In this document: positions 34,948-43,558 of the stretch, piece by piece
Layout: the number at the start of each line of letters is the position of its first letter
How positions within the stretch are numbered: position 1 is the stretch's first letter
Assembly: GCF_900564155.1 (NCBI RefSeq)
Contig: NZ_LS999839.1
Location: forward strand, 4,399,097 to 4,463,096
DNA: 64,000 nucleotides
Direction: 5' to 3'
From: Pedobacter schmidteae
Lineage (GTDB): Bacteria > Bacteroidota > Bacteroidia > Sphingobacteriales > Sphingobacteriaceae
The notes under the pieces: generated by a model
What the model was told of the DNA's origin: nothing
What the model saw: only the letters and a program-made list of their open reading frames with translations
Database searches by the model: none
Program-made: the position numbers and the translations under genes

Positions 34948-35454
34948 TTAAGATGAATCGAGGGGCTTTGCAGTATATGCAGCCAATAACTCGACGACGG
35001 AAAAACATTCGGTTAAGTAGGTTTCGTGGGTGTGTTGGCTAAAGGCTTTGAAGTTGGCGTACCGATTGGCATTGATGCAAAGCTGATGGGCTTCCAGCGG
35101 ATTGGCGGGCTTAATGAAGCTTTTTTCGTCACCCGGCTGTAATTTCACAAAAGCCCAATTTTCGCCAGGAAGGAGTATTTGTTCTGTAAGTAGATTGCAT
35201 TTGGGATTGAGGTAATAGCCGGATGGAGGATTCCAGTAGGTATGGCTGTGAAAAGATTGATCGATAGAAAAAGCCTGAATAGCAATTAAGCGGTGGAACA
35301 TGGTCTTGATCCAGGGAACGCTTAAATTGACAATTGCAAAATCGACCTGATCGCAACTACTGGTGCTGCTGGCTTTGATGAAGAGATGGTTGGTTGCCTG
35401 GTTTGATCTTATCACATGAATAGGGGCTAAGGCCAATATTAATGGAATCAAAAA
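34948..35454 (-). CDS. Hypothetical secreted or anchored protein upstream of SusC
   Basis: About 168 residues. No ATG opens the frame; TTG at 35454 begins a hydrophobic stretch (LIPLILALAPIHVI), a probable signal or anchor, while an upstream stop limits extension. The body is hydrophilic and ends with HETYLTECFSVVELLAAY. It precedes susC by 65 bases on the same strand, a place where regulators or small accessory proteins occur. No family recognised. Start uncertain. Confidence 0.45.
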   Translation of the reverse strand, partial: FLIPLILALAPIHVIRSNQATNHLFIKASSTSSCDQVDFAIVNLSVPWIKTMFHRLIAIQAFSIDQSFHSHTYWNPPSGYYLNPKCNLLTEQILLPGENWAFVKLQPGDEKSFIKPANPLEAHQLCINANRYANFKAFSQHTHETYLTECFSVVELLAAYTAKPLDSS

Positions 35455-35590
35455 GAAGAGGATGCTTTAATTTATGCCGGTTTTATCTATCTCGATTCAT
35501 CTCTAGCTATCGCGGTACACAAATGTTCGGATTGAACTTTTCTGCCTTTTAGAGGAAGCAGAAATTATAAACACAAAAAGCGTGGAACCC

Positions 35591-35724
35591 CACTTACCGC
35601 TACAGAGGTCCTAGGAGACCCACAAACGAATAAGCAAGGCCCACGCTTAATGCGTGAGCACTTTTCACTTATCCTCTCGTTTGTGCTGAAATTTCCTAGG
35701 TTTCTGTAGCGAGATTCTTAAGTG
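35591..35724. ncRNA. Long interrupted hairpin, candidate structured RNA (6S-like)
   Basis: Nested complementary blocks are found in order: CACTTA/TAAGTG (35591/35719), CGCTACAG/CTGTAGCG (35598/35704), CCTAGG/CCTAGG (35610/35695), CACAAACG/CGTTTGTG (35621/35678), ATAAG/CTTAT (35630/35668) and CACGC/GCGTG (35642/35652) around a five-base loop. Internal bulges separate the stems, giving a rod of about 134 bases, the overall shape of 6S RNA. No reading frame covers it. On minus, TAAATTTG at about 35755-35762 matches a -7 element. Strand and identity are unproven; a DNA-level inverted repeat is the alternative. Confidence 0.5.
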
Positions 35725-35903
35725 CTAAATGCTTCAAATATTTTGAAGATTCGGCAAATTTATAATATTAGCTTGTTACATACATTTAATTTTTATCAAA
35801 TTTACTTATATAAATCAATAATTACAAATATTTCTCAATAATTAATATTTGTAATTTAGTGTACTTATATGGATGATTTATCAGAATTTTGATAGGCTGA
35901 AAA

Positions 35904-36422
35904 TTAAAGTGACCGGATGGTAATTTGCCATGGGTTTTCCTTTTCTATTTTATAAAATAGGATGGGAGCTATGCTGAATGTAAAATGCTCATCGCTGTAG
36001 CTTATGGCAACATGTTCGTTGCCTTTTCCTGTTAAAAAAGAAATGGTTATCGGAGCGGTGCCATACTGATCTTGGATGCGATAATCGTACTGAAAAGTGT
36101 AATAGGCAAGATCAGGGTCAGTGACTTCTTCAATTCCTATGTTTAAGGTAATCCATCTCTCGGCTCCATTTTTGAGATGTAATTTTGCCATAAGGTCAGC
36201 ATTCTGCCCATCTTTTTCATCTGATAAAGGCTCAGTATCCATAAAATGGATTTCTTTACTAAAATCGACTACCTTATCGGCATCAGGGTAGACAAAGTTT
36301 AGAAACGAAGCAAAATTGTCCTTTATGACTTCGCTTAAAAGTTCACTCTTCTTTTCTAAATGTTTAGAAGCTGTCTTGTTTTTTTGTGTTGCTTTTAGCA
36401 AGAGTATTGGTTGTTCGAGCAT
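35904..36422 (-). CDS. Rpn-like PD-(D/E)XK nuclease/transposase-family protein, short
   Basis: 172 residues. The pattern FLNFVYPDADKVVDFSKEIHFMD ... ADLMAKLHLKNGAERWITLNIGIEE ... YYTFQYDYRIQDQYG follows the nuclease domain of Rpn-type proteins that promote recombination. Full proteins are about 300 residues, so the C-terminal part is missing. The usual glutamate-valine-glutamine end of the active-site strand reads IEEV here, so catalysis is doubtful. It stands alone at the start of the accessory region. Cytoplasmic. Confidence 0.65.
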   Translation of the reverse strand: MLEQPILLLKATQKNKTASKHLEKKSELLSEVIKDNFASFLNFVYPDADKVVDFSKEIHFMDTEPLSDEKDGQNADLMAKLHLKNGAERWITLNIGIEEVTDPDLAYYTFQYDYRIQDQYGTAPITISFLTGKGNEHVAISYSDEHFTFSIAPILFYKIEKENPWQITIRSL

Positions 36423-36606
36423 TATTATACGGTTTAGGTTTTACCCAAGATACACCAATTAAATCTGTGGTGCCTCAAAAAATAAAAAATCCGCTATAAT
36501 CGAAGTTTTATGGGAGGTTTGCAGAATATTATATGGTTGGAGAATATTTAAAGAATGAGTGCCACCTTCTCCAGGTAAAAGCCGACAATGAGTTGATCTT
36601 GATCAG

Positions 36607-36831
36607 ATGCTTCTGCTTCCGGAATTCGAGGTACCTGTGCTGAAGGCGCGTAAAAAGAATCCACATCCGAAGTTCTGCTATTCCATGTCGGAGGCTCAAG
36701 AGACGCTTAATTTTTCTGAGAGGGCGTTGTGGGAGCTGCTAAAGCGGAATAATATCCCTAAATATCGAGACGGTAAGTACACTTACGTTTTGAAGTCTGA
36801 TCTAAATAAATTTTCTAACCAAAAAGATTAG
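36607..36831 (+). CDS. Small helix-turn-helix protein
   Basis: 74 residues from ATG 36607, or about 48 from the internal ATG (MSEAQETLNFSERALWELL). The helix pattern, then NIPKYRDGKYTYVLKSDLNKF, is an excisionase-like winged HTH. A 36-codon frame (36533-36643, MVGEYLKNECHLLQVKADN) overlaps the start in another phase and may be a leader peptide or leftover of an older gene. Regulatory target unknown. Confidence 0.55.
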   Translation: MLLLPEFEVPVLKARKKNPHPKFCYSMSEAQETLNFSERALWELLKRNNIPKYRDGKYTYVLKSDLNKFSNQKD

Positions 36832-36957
36832 GAAATGCTCGATGACCTGGATAATTTTCTTTCGGCATAAAAGATAAGTTTGGTGTACGTTGAGGTGGTG
36901 CGGGCTTAGGCCTGTACCGGCTTTTTTGGTAGGGGTCGATGTATTTAGGCAATGTTG

Positions 36958-37890
36958 TTATTGATAAGGATCATAAACCTCGTCCAAAGGAAACAAGCCG
37001 CCTTCATGTAAATATTCCCAGGTAGTACTTCCTTCTACAAAAGGTTTTGATTGCCAGTAGTTCTGGATGTATTCATCCTTTTTTTCTTCAGTATAAGCTT
37101 CAAACCAACGATAATCTACTTTAATGATTCTTGCAAGTCCGGCAATGCGCGCGATGATTACCTTTGGTTCTTTTCTTCTGGTATTCTCAAACATTATACG
37201 CATATTATCTGCTGATGATTCGGAATAATCCATCAGATAAATAGCGGAGAGCCTGCTTGGTGCCCAATCACATATTTCCCGTCTGATCTTTTCAAATTTC
37301 AATTCAATTTCGCCCATTTCTATAATTTTCAATTCTTGCTCATTATAATCTGAAGTTTTCTTTTTTCGGATTCTAGAAGCCTCAATCACATTTCTATAAC
37401 CTCTGGGAGACATAAATTCAATTGGTTTATCAAATGTGTCATCACGTAATTGCTCAATGGACAGCATATAAATAAAAGGCTTATCCCGGTCTCTTAGAAA
37501 GCTAATTATAGAAGGTGTAAATAATGTACCGACGTTATTGACCATAATATCAGTAAATTCATCAGCCTGATCAATTGTATGAATAAATTTCTTGTCTTCG
37601 GTGATGATATTTTTAATATCTTCTATATCATTTGTCTGGCAAAAGGGAACGCGGTTAAAAGCATGGGTTCTCAAGGTATTTTCATCAATCAATTCCGTGA
37701 AAATCGCGGTGGAATTGATCAATGATTTAGTTTGGGTATACAGAGTATCAAAGTCACAATAATAAGTGATCCTTTTTTCTGTACCCTCAATGATATAATC
37801 ATATTGACTGCCTTTGAAATAGAGTATACTCCCAAATCCATGTTTTTCAAATAATTCGGCTAAGTCTGTAAGTTTTGTGCGTGGCGTCAT
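36958..37890 (-). CDS. DUF2441-like protein of unknown function
   Basis: 310 residues, soluble. The C-terminal 110 residues contain the DUF2441-type run: APSRLSAIYLMD, then VIIARIAGLARIIKVDYRWFEAY, a tyrosine-tryptophan-glutamine block, and WEYLHEGGLFPLD. These arrangements resemble small-fold domains related to ADP-ribosyl-type proteins, but no catalytic residues are certain. The N-terminus (1-190) is unrecognised. It is divergent from the XRE regulator and reverse-transcriptase genes, so could be part of that unit. Confidence 0.5.
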   Translation of the reverse strand: MTPRTKLTDLAELFEKHGFGSILYFKGSQYDYIIEGTEKRITYYCDFDTLYTQTKSLINSTAIFTELIDENTLRTHAFNRVPFCQTNDIEDIKNIITEDKKFIHTIDQADEFTDIMVNNVGTLFTPSIISFLRDRDKPFIYMLSIEQLRDDTFDKPIEFMSPRGYRNVIEASRIRKKKTSDYNEQELKIIEMGEIELKFEKIRREICDWAPSRLSAIYLMDYSESSADNMRIMFENTRRKEPKVIIARIAGLARIIKVDYRWFEAYTEEKKDEYIQNYWQSKPFVEGSTTWEYLHEGGLFPLDEVYDPYQ

Positions 37891-38291
37891 AATCCAAACA
37901 TAACATTTCTTTTTTTGAATTTTAGTCTGGGATTTGCATGTGAAATTTTAATAGGATAAATTTATGGGTCTATGTATTTTCCTAGATGTTTTTCCTCTAA
38001 AAAGTTGATATACTCGTATAGGTATTTCGAACTGAAGCCGGGGAAGGTCATGAGTACCCTGGTATTCATTTTTAATAGGTCTGCCAAACAAAAAATCCCA
38101 GATCCAAGGCAAGGTTTGTTAACTCATGACTTAATCCGAGGGATTGTATTGGTTGATGAAGAATAGGTTCCGGGAAACGGCTACTCATTTTGCTTGATAT
38201 ATTTGTTACTTACAAAATTAAGAAAAAGTCCCTTATAAGAGGCTTTATATTAAGGGTAATATATTAAAGGGGTATTCCTTTATTTTGGTGT

Positions 38292-38546
38292 ATGCCTGCT
38301 AAGAAAACTAATGATAATGTTGCCGATAATCTCGAAGATCTGAAGCGTCTTGGCGCGCGTATCAAAGCGCTTAGGATTAAAGCAGGTTTTACCAATTATG
38401 AGTATTTTGCTTACAAGCATGAGATCTCCCGATCTCAGTTTGGAAGGTATGAAAGGGGAGAGGACTTAAGGTACTCTAGTTTATTGAAAGTGATCCGTGC
38501 GTTCGGGATTACTGTTGAAGAATTCTTTGGCGAGGGATTTGATTAA
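38292..38546 (+). CDS. XRE-family transcription regulator
   Basis: 84 residues. A Cro/C1-type HTH covers about 17-80: IKALRIKAGFTNYEYFAYKHEISRSQFGRYERGEDLRYSSLLKVIRAFGITVEEFF. It is directly upstream of the reverse transcriptase gene, with 218 bases between that hold an imperfect inverted repeat and a 12-base palindrome. It probably controls expression of the RT/nitrilase unit, a common arrangement for defence systems. Gap 37891-38291 contains only a weak 64-codon frame. Confidence 0.85.
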   Translation: MPAKKTNDNVADNLEDLKRLGARIKALRIKAGFTNYEYFAYKHEISRSQFGRYERGEDLRYSSLLKVIRAFGITVEEFFGEGFD

Positions 38547-38593
38547 AACTTCTGAAACACATTAAATCATCGTTTTTCAGCTTATTGCTCAAT

Positions 38594-38617
38594 TTGTTAG
38601 GAGCTTTGGTCTAACAA
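38594..38617. promoter_or_regulatory. Inverted repeat upstream of the RT gene
   Basis: TTGTTAG (38594-38600) and CTAACAA (38611-38617) with a 10-base spacer, in flanks CAATTTGTTAG / CTAACAATTG that extend the match with one bulge. Possible operator for the XRE protein or an RNA hairpin. Confidence 0.4.
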
Positions 38618-38728
38618 TTGGCCGATTCAATGTGAATTATATTTGAGGAATTTTGTATCTATGTAGGATCTATATCTCTCAATATGCATAAAACATCTTT
38701 TCAATTCTGTGAAATCCTTTTGCATTTT

Positions 38729-38740
38729 CGTTAGCTAACG
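38729..38740. promoter_or_regulatory. 12-base palindrome before the RT start
   Basis: CGTTAGCTAACG, perfectly self-complementary, 24 bases upstream of the RT ATG. It shares the GTTAG/CTAAC core with the inverted repeat at 38594. This supports one DNA-binding protein recognising both. Confidence 0.45.
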
Positions 38741-38764
38741 TTATTTATTTATCAAAAAAAGACA

Positions 38765-40858
38765 ATGGGTTTTACATACGACGAAGTTCTCGAAGCATAC
38801 ATTAAGCTAAAAAGTTACATTTATTACGATTCTTCAAATCTTTATATGCGGCAACGGCTTGCCATATTTGAGACCAACCTTCCGAATGATTTGGATATCA
38901 TGTCAGAAAGGGGACTTTTTCAAAAGTTTGCTACTGCCTACGATGTGAAATTTGATCCGGAGGAAAAGTTAGAATTATACGAGAAAAAGCTGATGATTTT
39001 TACCGAGGCTTTGAATTCACATCATGAGAATCCGTCTTATTTTAACTATTACCTGTCTGATATTTCAGCGAAACTTCTTCCTAAAAAAATCAAGGATATT
39101 CATGAACACTCAAAGATTATAACAAACAAGCGTACTGCTGAAGAATACCAGATTGAACGTTCTCTCGTATTTATTGATGCGCCAATTGAAATTCATTTGA
39201 TATCAGTACTCTGGATTTTAAAACATGGGGTTGACCTTGACAGTAAGCTTTCAAACAACTGTTTTGGAAATCGTTTAATATTGAATCATGAAAGAACTGC
39301 GGTAGTGCAGGGTTCCGGGTTGTTTAAGCCTTACCAAAAACAATATCAGAAATGGCGGGATGGATCGGTAGACGTAGCACGCAGTCATCTGGAATCTGGA
39401 AATAATGTGCTAATGCTGAATCTTGACATCAAGGATTTCTTTCATTCGGTAAGAATTCCAGCCGAGAAGTTAAATATTCCTCCTTTCAACATCAATAGTA
39501 AAAGAGACTCGTTACAGTCAAAGAATAGCCTAGTTGCTATCTTTTGTAGGATACATGAACAGTTTACGGAACTTATTGCGAATGATTACAAAGCTCCGTA
39601 TGATTTTGGTTCTGAAGTGATGGATGAAGAAGGAAATGTTCACCATTACATTCTACCTATCGGTCTGCTGTCTTCTTTCGTATTGGCGAACGATTATTTG
39701 ATTGACTTTGATCAAAGGATAGCGAAGAAGTCTAAACCTGTCTATTATGGTCGTTATGTAGATGATATTCTGATGGTTATCGTTAATCCGGTAATTCCAT
39801 CAGAAGAAGCCCGAGATAATATTAAGGCACTAAATTTCAGTTTTCCTGAATATAGAAATAAGCTGGAGAAGATGGTGTATAACGACGCATATGAACATCT
39901 AGCTCAAGATGATTATGAGGAATTGTCTGATCTGGAACAGATTGTACTGGAAAATTTTTATCCAGTATTGTTGCTTATAGATAAACCAGGGTTTCTCAAA
40001 CCAAATGATACGAGCCATATTAAGGTTGCCCCTAAAGAAGAAAGGTTATTTAAGCTAAATGATTACAAGCGGCTTTACTGCCAGAGTGACAAAACCTTGC
40101 TGTATTATTTCGATAAGGATGAATCTTCGTTAGTTATCGATAAACTCAAACGTGACCTTGAAGAAAAATCCAGTGAATTCCGTAATTATGAGGATGCTGA
40201 AGATGAACAGGATTTTGAGGAAAGCGCCTATCATTTGCTTTATGACGGAACAGAAGGTAAAATCAGAACCTTAAAGGATTACAAAGAAGATAAATTTGGG
40301 TTGACTGTCTATCTGTCGAAGAAGATATTCAACGCCCTACGGAGAGCTGATAAATTATCGGATGAAGATGCGGAAAAAGTGGTGCGTTTCTTCCGAGGAA
40401 AGAATACCCTTACTTTATATAGCCTTTGGGAACGTGTGTTTGTCTATCTTCTGGTTAATAATAAAGCGACTGCCTATGTTAAGTTCTATTTGAGTTGTGT
40501 AAAGTCTATTTTGGCCTTAAACCCAAAAAGTAGTGTTGACATTGACACAGACGACTATCAGGAAAACGTACTTGAATTTTTGCACATTTCTCACGAGCTC
40601 GCTTTGTCTTTAGACCCAACTTTTTTGTCAAGGTCTAAGGAAGCAAATCGTTTGTTTACGTTCTCCGTCAATACATTTAAGCCTGAGCATCCGTATTTTG
40701 AAAAGATCGAATTGGATCCTGAGGAAAGTAATTCCTTTGTTGAGCGTTATAGAAGATCAAATCTCATCCGGCACCATTTTGCTGCGCAACCCCTGATCAC
40801 CTACACCGATGAGTATAAAACAGATAAAAATTTCACCGAGATAAAGCTAGATTTCTAA
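38765..40858 (+). CDS. Defence-type reverse transcriptase (UG/DRT class 1-like)
   Basis: 697 residues. RT motifs are complete: motif A LNLDIKDFFHSV (Asp221), motif B LPIGLLSSFVLAN (297-309), motif C YGRYVDDILMV (YVDD 331-334). The long N-terminal region and the helical C-terminal region (about 480-650) match the UG/Abi-like 'unknown group' RTs that protect from phage, not group II intron or retron RTs. The next gene, overlapping by one base, encodes a nitrilase. In class 1 UG (DRT1) proteins RT and nitrilase are fused in one chain; here they are separate. No integrase or retron msr is seen. Confidence 0.85.
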   Translation: MGFTYDEVLEAYIKLKSYIYYDSSNLYMRQRLAIFETNLPNDLDIMSERGLFQKFATAYDVKFDPEEKLELYEKKLMIFTEALNSHHENPSYFNYYLSDISAKLLPKKIKDIHEHSKIITNKRTAEEYQIERSLVFIDAPIEIHLISVLWILKHGVDLDSKLSNNCFGNRLILNHERTAVVQGSGLFKPYQKQYQKWRDGSVDVARSHLESGNNVLMLNLDIKDFFHSVRIPAEKLNIPPFNINSKRDSLQSKNSLVAIFCRIHEQFTELIANDYKAPYDFGSEVMDEEGNVHHYILPIGLLSSFVLANDYLIDFDQRIAKKSKPVYYGRYVDDILMVIVNPVIPSEEARDNIKALNFSFPEYRNKLEKMVYNDAYEHLAQDDYEELSDLEQIVLENFYPVLLLIDKPGFLKPNDTSHIKVAPKEERLFKLNDYKRLYCQSDKTLLYYFDKDESSLVIDKLKRDLEEKSSEFRNYEDAEDEQDFEESAYHLLYDGTEGKIRTLKDYKEDKFGLTVYLSKKIFNALRRADKLSDEDAEKVVRFFRGKNTLTLYSLWERVFVYLLVNNKATAYVKFYLSCVKSILALNPKSSVDIDTDDYQENVLEFLHISHELALSLDPTFLSRSKEANRLFTFSVNTFKPEHPYFEKIELDPEESNSFVERYRRSNLIRHHFAAQPLITYTDEYKTDKNFTEIKLDF

Positions 40859-42081
40859 TGTATAGACTAAATGCGTTAAGACTGGAGCATTCGCCTCGGT
40901 CAGTTAAGTTCTGGGAATGTTGCCTTGCTGTTTTTTTTGAGAAAATATCTTTAGCTAACGCAACTGAAAATGATCAGAAAAAACAATTGACATTAATGAT
41001 GGGTAGGGAATTTGGTGCTGAGCATACAGAATTTTTTCTCGACACCGCTTTTAAAAACTATGTCCTTGCTAATAAAAAGCACAGACCTGCCTACGATTTC
41101 AAAAATTTAAAATCTGTAAAAGAAACAATTTTTAAATGTAAAAGAACTCCGAAAGCAAAAGATGGAAAGATCCCTTCTATAATCAAACATCAGTTTATGG
41201 TGAACTCTTCCAAACCTTTAGAGAAGCCTAAAATTGCAGTTGCCAATACAAAAGTGCTTGGTGAAAACATATTGAGAGGGATGCGTAATGATCCTAATAT
41301 GGATGGGTCCAGATATAATACACTTTACAAGATTTTCCAGCAAACAAAAGAGGAGAAAGCAGATGTATTGCTTTTTCCTGAATGTTTTGTTCCAATAGAG
41401 CTGCTGGATCGCATAACCTGGTTTGCGGTAAATGAGCAAAAACTTGTAGTGACAGGACTGGAACACATCACTGTCGGAGGTATTTGCTATAATTTTATAG
41501 TGACTATTCTCCCATTTGAGAAAAATGGAATTAAAGATGCTGTTGTGGTATACAGGTTAAAAAATCATTATTCACATGGAGAGGAATTGATGATAAAAAC
41601 TAATCATTTTAAAGTGCCAAAGCTTACCACAGCAATCTATGATTTGTTTATTTGGAGAGGAGTCTATTTTAGTCCGTACTACTGCTTTGAACTTGCTGAT
41701 GTCACCCATCGTTCGCTGTTTAAAGGTAAAATAGATTTACTCATAGCCAGTGAATGGAATCCAGATGTAAATTATTTTTCGAACATCGTCGAATCGATTT
41801 CGAGGGATCTGCATGTTTATGTCGCACAGGTAAATACCAGTCAATTCGGGGACACACGTATCACACAACCTTCAAGGACTGAGATTAAAGATATTTTAAA
41901 ATTAAAAGGTGGAGAAAACGATACGGTGCTTACCGGTATAATCGATTTGAAAGCACTAAGGGCATTCCAACGGGAAAAGTACATCTCTACGAAGGACAAT
42001 AAATTATTTAAACCCTTGCCGCCAGACTATCCTGTTAAGTATGTGCTGAAAAGGATTAAAAATCTGACAATTTTTAAATAA
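40858..42081 (+). CDS. Nitrilase-superfamily protein partner of the RT
   Basis: 407 residues; ATG overlaps the RT stop in TAATG, implying coupled translation. Residues 1-110 look like the linker region that follows RT in fused proteins. The hydrolase core from about 120 shows KIAVANTKVL, ADVLLFPECF (Glu175), VYRLKNHYS (Lys235) and SPYYCFELAD (Cys276), the Glu-Lys-Cys triad of carbon-nitrogen hydrolases. All three catalytic residues are present, so the enzyme may be active. The substrate in DRT1 systems is not known. Separate gene form is the unusual feature. Confidence 0.85.
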   Translation: MYRLNALRLEHSPRSVKFWECCLAVFFEKISLANATENDQKKQLTLMMGREFGAEHTEFFLDTAFKNYVLANKKHRPAYDFKNLKSVKETIFKCKRTPKAKDGKIPSIIKHQFMVNSSKPLEKPKIAVANTKVLGENILRGMRNDPNMDGSRYNTLYKIFQQTKEEKADVLLFPECFVPIELLDRITWFAVNEQKLVVTGLEHITVGGICYNFIVTILPFEKNGIKDAVVVYRLKNHYSHGEELMIKTNHFKVPKLTTAIYDLFIWRGVYFSPYYCFELADVTHRSLFKGKIDLLIASEWNPDVNYFSNIVESISRDLHVYVAQVNTSQFGDTRITQPSRTEIKDILKLKGGENDTVLTGIIDLKALRAFQREKYISTKDNKLFKPLPPDYPVKYVLKRIKNLTIFK

Positions 42082-42114
42082 TATTTACTCAGTTATAATT
42101 TTAAATCAATCAAT

Positions 42115-42651
42115 ATGGATATGGATGAAGCGAAACGCCTGGCAGAAAAAAGGTTCAATCCTTCAGAAGAGGATAAAGTTTTTCAATTGTTTTGCAATAC
42201 TATAAAAACCGATATAGAATCTGGGTTATTCCCAGATTTAAAACCTTATTGGCATATATCAAAAGACAATATTGATTTTCAATTGCAAGAGCCGGTACCT
42301 TTGACTGAAGATAAGTACGAAATTCAGGGGAAAGGATATGAATTAATTCCCGAAATAGACATCAACCTGCTATTGAATTCTATGAGGCCGGCCTATAGTG
42401 AGGTGGTAACAGACCTATCAGAATTTAATAACGAGGGCAACCTTGGGTATCAGCATTGCAAAATTATGAAACATTGGATTGAAAAGGAACCGTTAATTCC
42501 ACCAACGATTATAGATATACCTGGCCACGGTAATTTCATAGGGGATGGAAAACATAGACTCAACTGTGCGTTTTTTCTAGGGGCTGTTTCGGTGCCTATA
42601 CTCATTCCCGAAATTTACCTTGACAAAGTACGCAAAGCGCTAAATTTATAG
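42115..42651 (+). CDS. ParB/sulfiredoxin-fold-like protein
   Basis: 178 residues, 33 bases after the nitrilase gene on the same strand. The C-terminal IIDIPGHGNFIGDGKHRLNCAFFLGAVSVPILI follows the ParB/Srx nucleotide-binding core (GDGKHRL), which binds or turns over CTP or ATP in related proteins. The N-terminus (1-110) is unrecognised. It may be a third component of the RT/nitrilase operon or a passenger. Cytoplasmic. Confidence 0.5.
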   Translation: MDMDEAKRLAEKRFNPSEEDKVFQLFCNTIKTDIESGLFPDLKPYWHISKDNIDFQLQEPVPLTEDKYEIQGKGYELIPEIDINLLLNSMRPAYSEVVTDLSEFNNEGNLGYQHCKIMKHWIEKEPLIPPTIIDIPGHGNFIGDGKHRLNCAFFLGAVSVPILIPEIYLDKVRKALNL

Positions 42652-42697
42652 GTTCTAGGCTCATTATCTTGGGTGGTTAACATTTGGTATATTCACG

Positions 42698-43210
42698 TTA
42701 TTTCAAGAAGCCTGTAATAAAACTATCTAAGGAGGCGATGATAGGCATGATTGATCCTTTGAAAACCTCATCCAAAACTTTTGTAGCCCCATATTCGGCA
42801 GCAAAACCGGTTACGAGCTTAAACCACTTCTTCTTACCCAGGATCTGTAATCCTTTGAGTTCTTCTGCTTCAGTTATGGCTGAATCAATGGTGAGGAGGT
42901 CAACTTCGCTAAAGATAATTTCCTGGCCGGCTTTTAATTCTTTGAGCTCTCGAATGATTTGGTTCATCTTGTCGTTGTTTGCATACGTCTCGTCACGGGA
43001 GAACCGATCTACGTCAACGTTCAATTCATTTTCTTCCAGTTGGCCATACAGGAAATATAACAATTCCTGGCTTTCAGGTTCAATCCGGCAATCTGGGGTT
43101 TTGCAAATTGGTAAGTGTTGGGCAACGATCTCATTAATATGATTGATGAGGTACGCTACGAACCGAATCCTGTCTTTTTCATTGTTAAATTTATACAGCT
43201 CCGTTTCCAT
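42698..43210 (-). CDS. Hypothetical 170-residue helical protein
   Basis: 170 residues, soluble and helical. Two cysteines lie close (PICKTPDC) at about 35-41. The middle is a coiled region (DKMNQIIRELKELKAGQEI) and the end is hydrophobic (GSIMPIIASLDSFITGFLK), which might touch a membrane. No family recognised. It is convergent with the ParB-like gene and its start abuts the remnant at 43212, so the insertion of this gene may have cut that one. Confidence 0.55.
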   Translation of the reverse strand: METELYKFNNEKDRIRFVAYLINHINEIVAQHLPICKTPDCRIEPESQELLYFLYGQLEENELNVDVDRFSRDETYANNDKMNQIIRELKELKAGQEIIFSEVDLLTIDSAITEAEELKGLQILGKKKWFKLVTGFAAEYGATKVLDEVFKGSIMPIIASLDSFITGFLK

Positions 43211-43211
43211 C

Positions 43212-43496
43212 TGGTCTTACCAGATCAAGGAACTGGAAGATCCGGCGAAAAGAGAGAAACTGGAAGTCGCTATCAAGAATGGCAATAAGCCTATGGTAAC
43301 TGTGGTTAAAGACAGGCAACCGACGAAGGTGTTTATTGAAGCTGCGGTCAGGTATAGTAAACTCAATTTCTACGCGGAGAACGGGAAACCGGAGAAGCGG
43401 GAAGAGTTTTTAAAGGAGGCATCCCAAGAAAGGACGCTTTCTGTAACGAATAATATGCAGCGGGGTGTTTCTGCGGGACAGCAACTTTCCAGATAA
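43212..43496 (+). pseudogene. 3' remnant of a DUF3945-type gene
   Basis: About 94 codons without a good start. ELEDPAKREKLEVAIKNGNKP and TKVFIEAAVRYSKLNFYAEN, then GKPEKREEFLKEA match the repeated C-terminal motif of DUF3945 proteins of Bacteroidota conjugative elements. The 5' end is lost at the junction with the minus-strand gene at 43210; the frame that continues further upstream is only antisense to that gene. It signals an old mobile element here. Confidence 0.6.
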
Positions 43497-43558
43497 ATTT
43501 TATATTCGCAATCAATTTGTAACTAAATATTCATTAACATAAAAAAAGAGCAAAAATT

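Noticed and set aside
35581..35740. CRISPR array or tracr-like element
   Set aside because: There are no regularly spaced direct repeats; the signal is one nested inverted repeat, and no cas gene is near.
37972..38166. 64-codon plus-strand frame
   Set aside because: No family, poor start context and no operon partner; likely chance in a gene-free gap.
38765..40858. Retron or group II intron RT
   Set aside because: No msr/msd-like structure, no maturase or intron domains; long N- and C-terminal regions and the nitrilase partner fit UG/DRT better.
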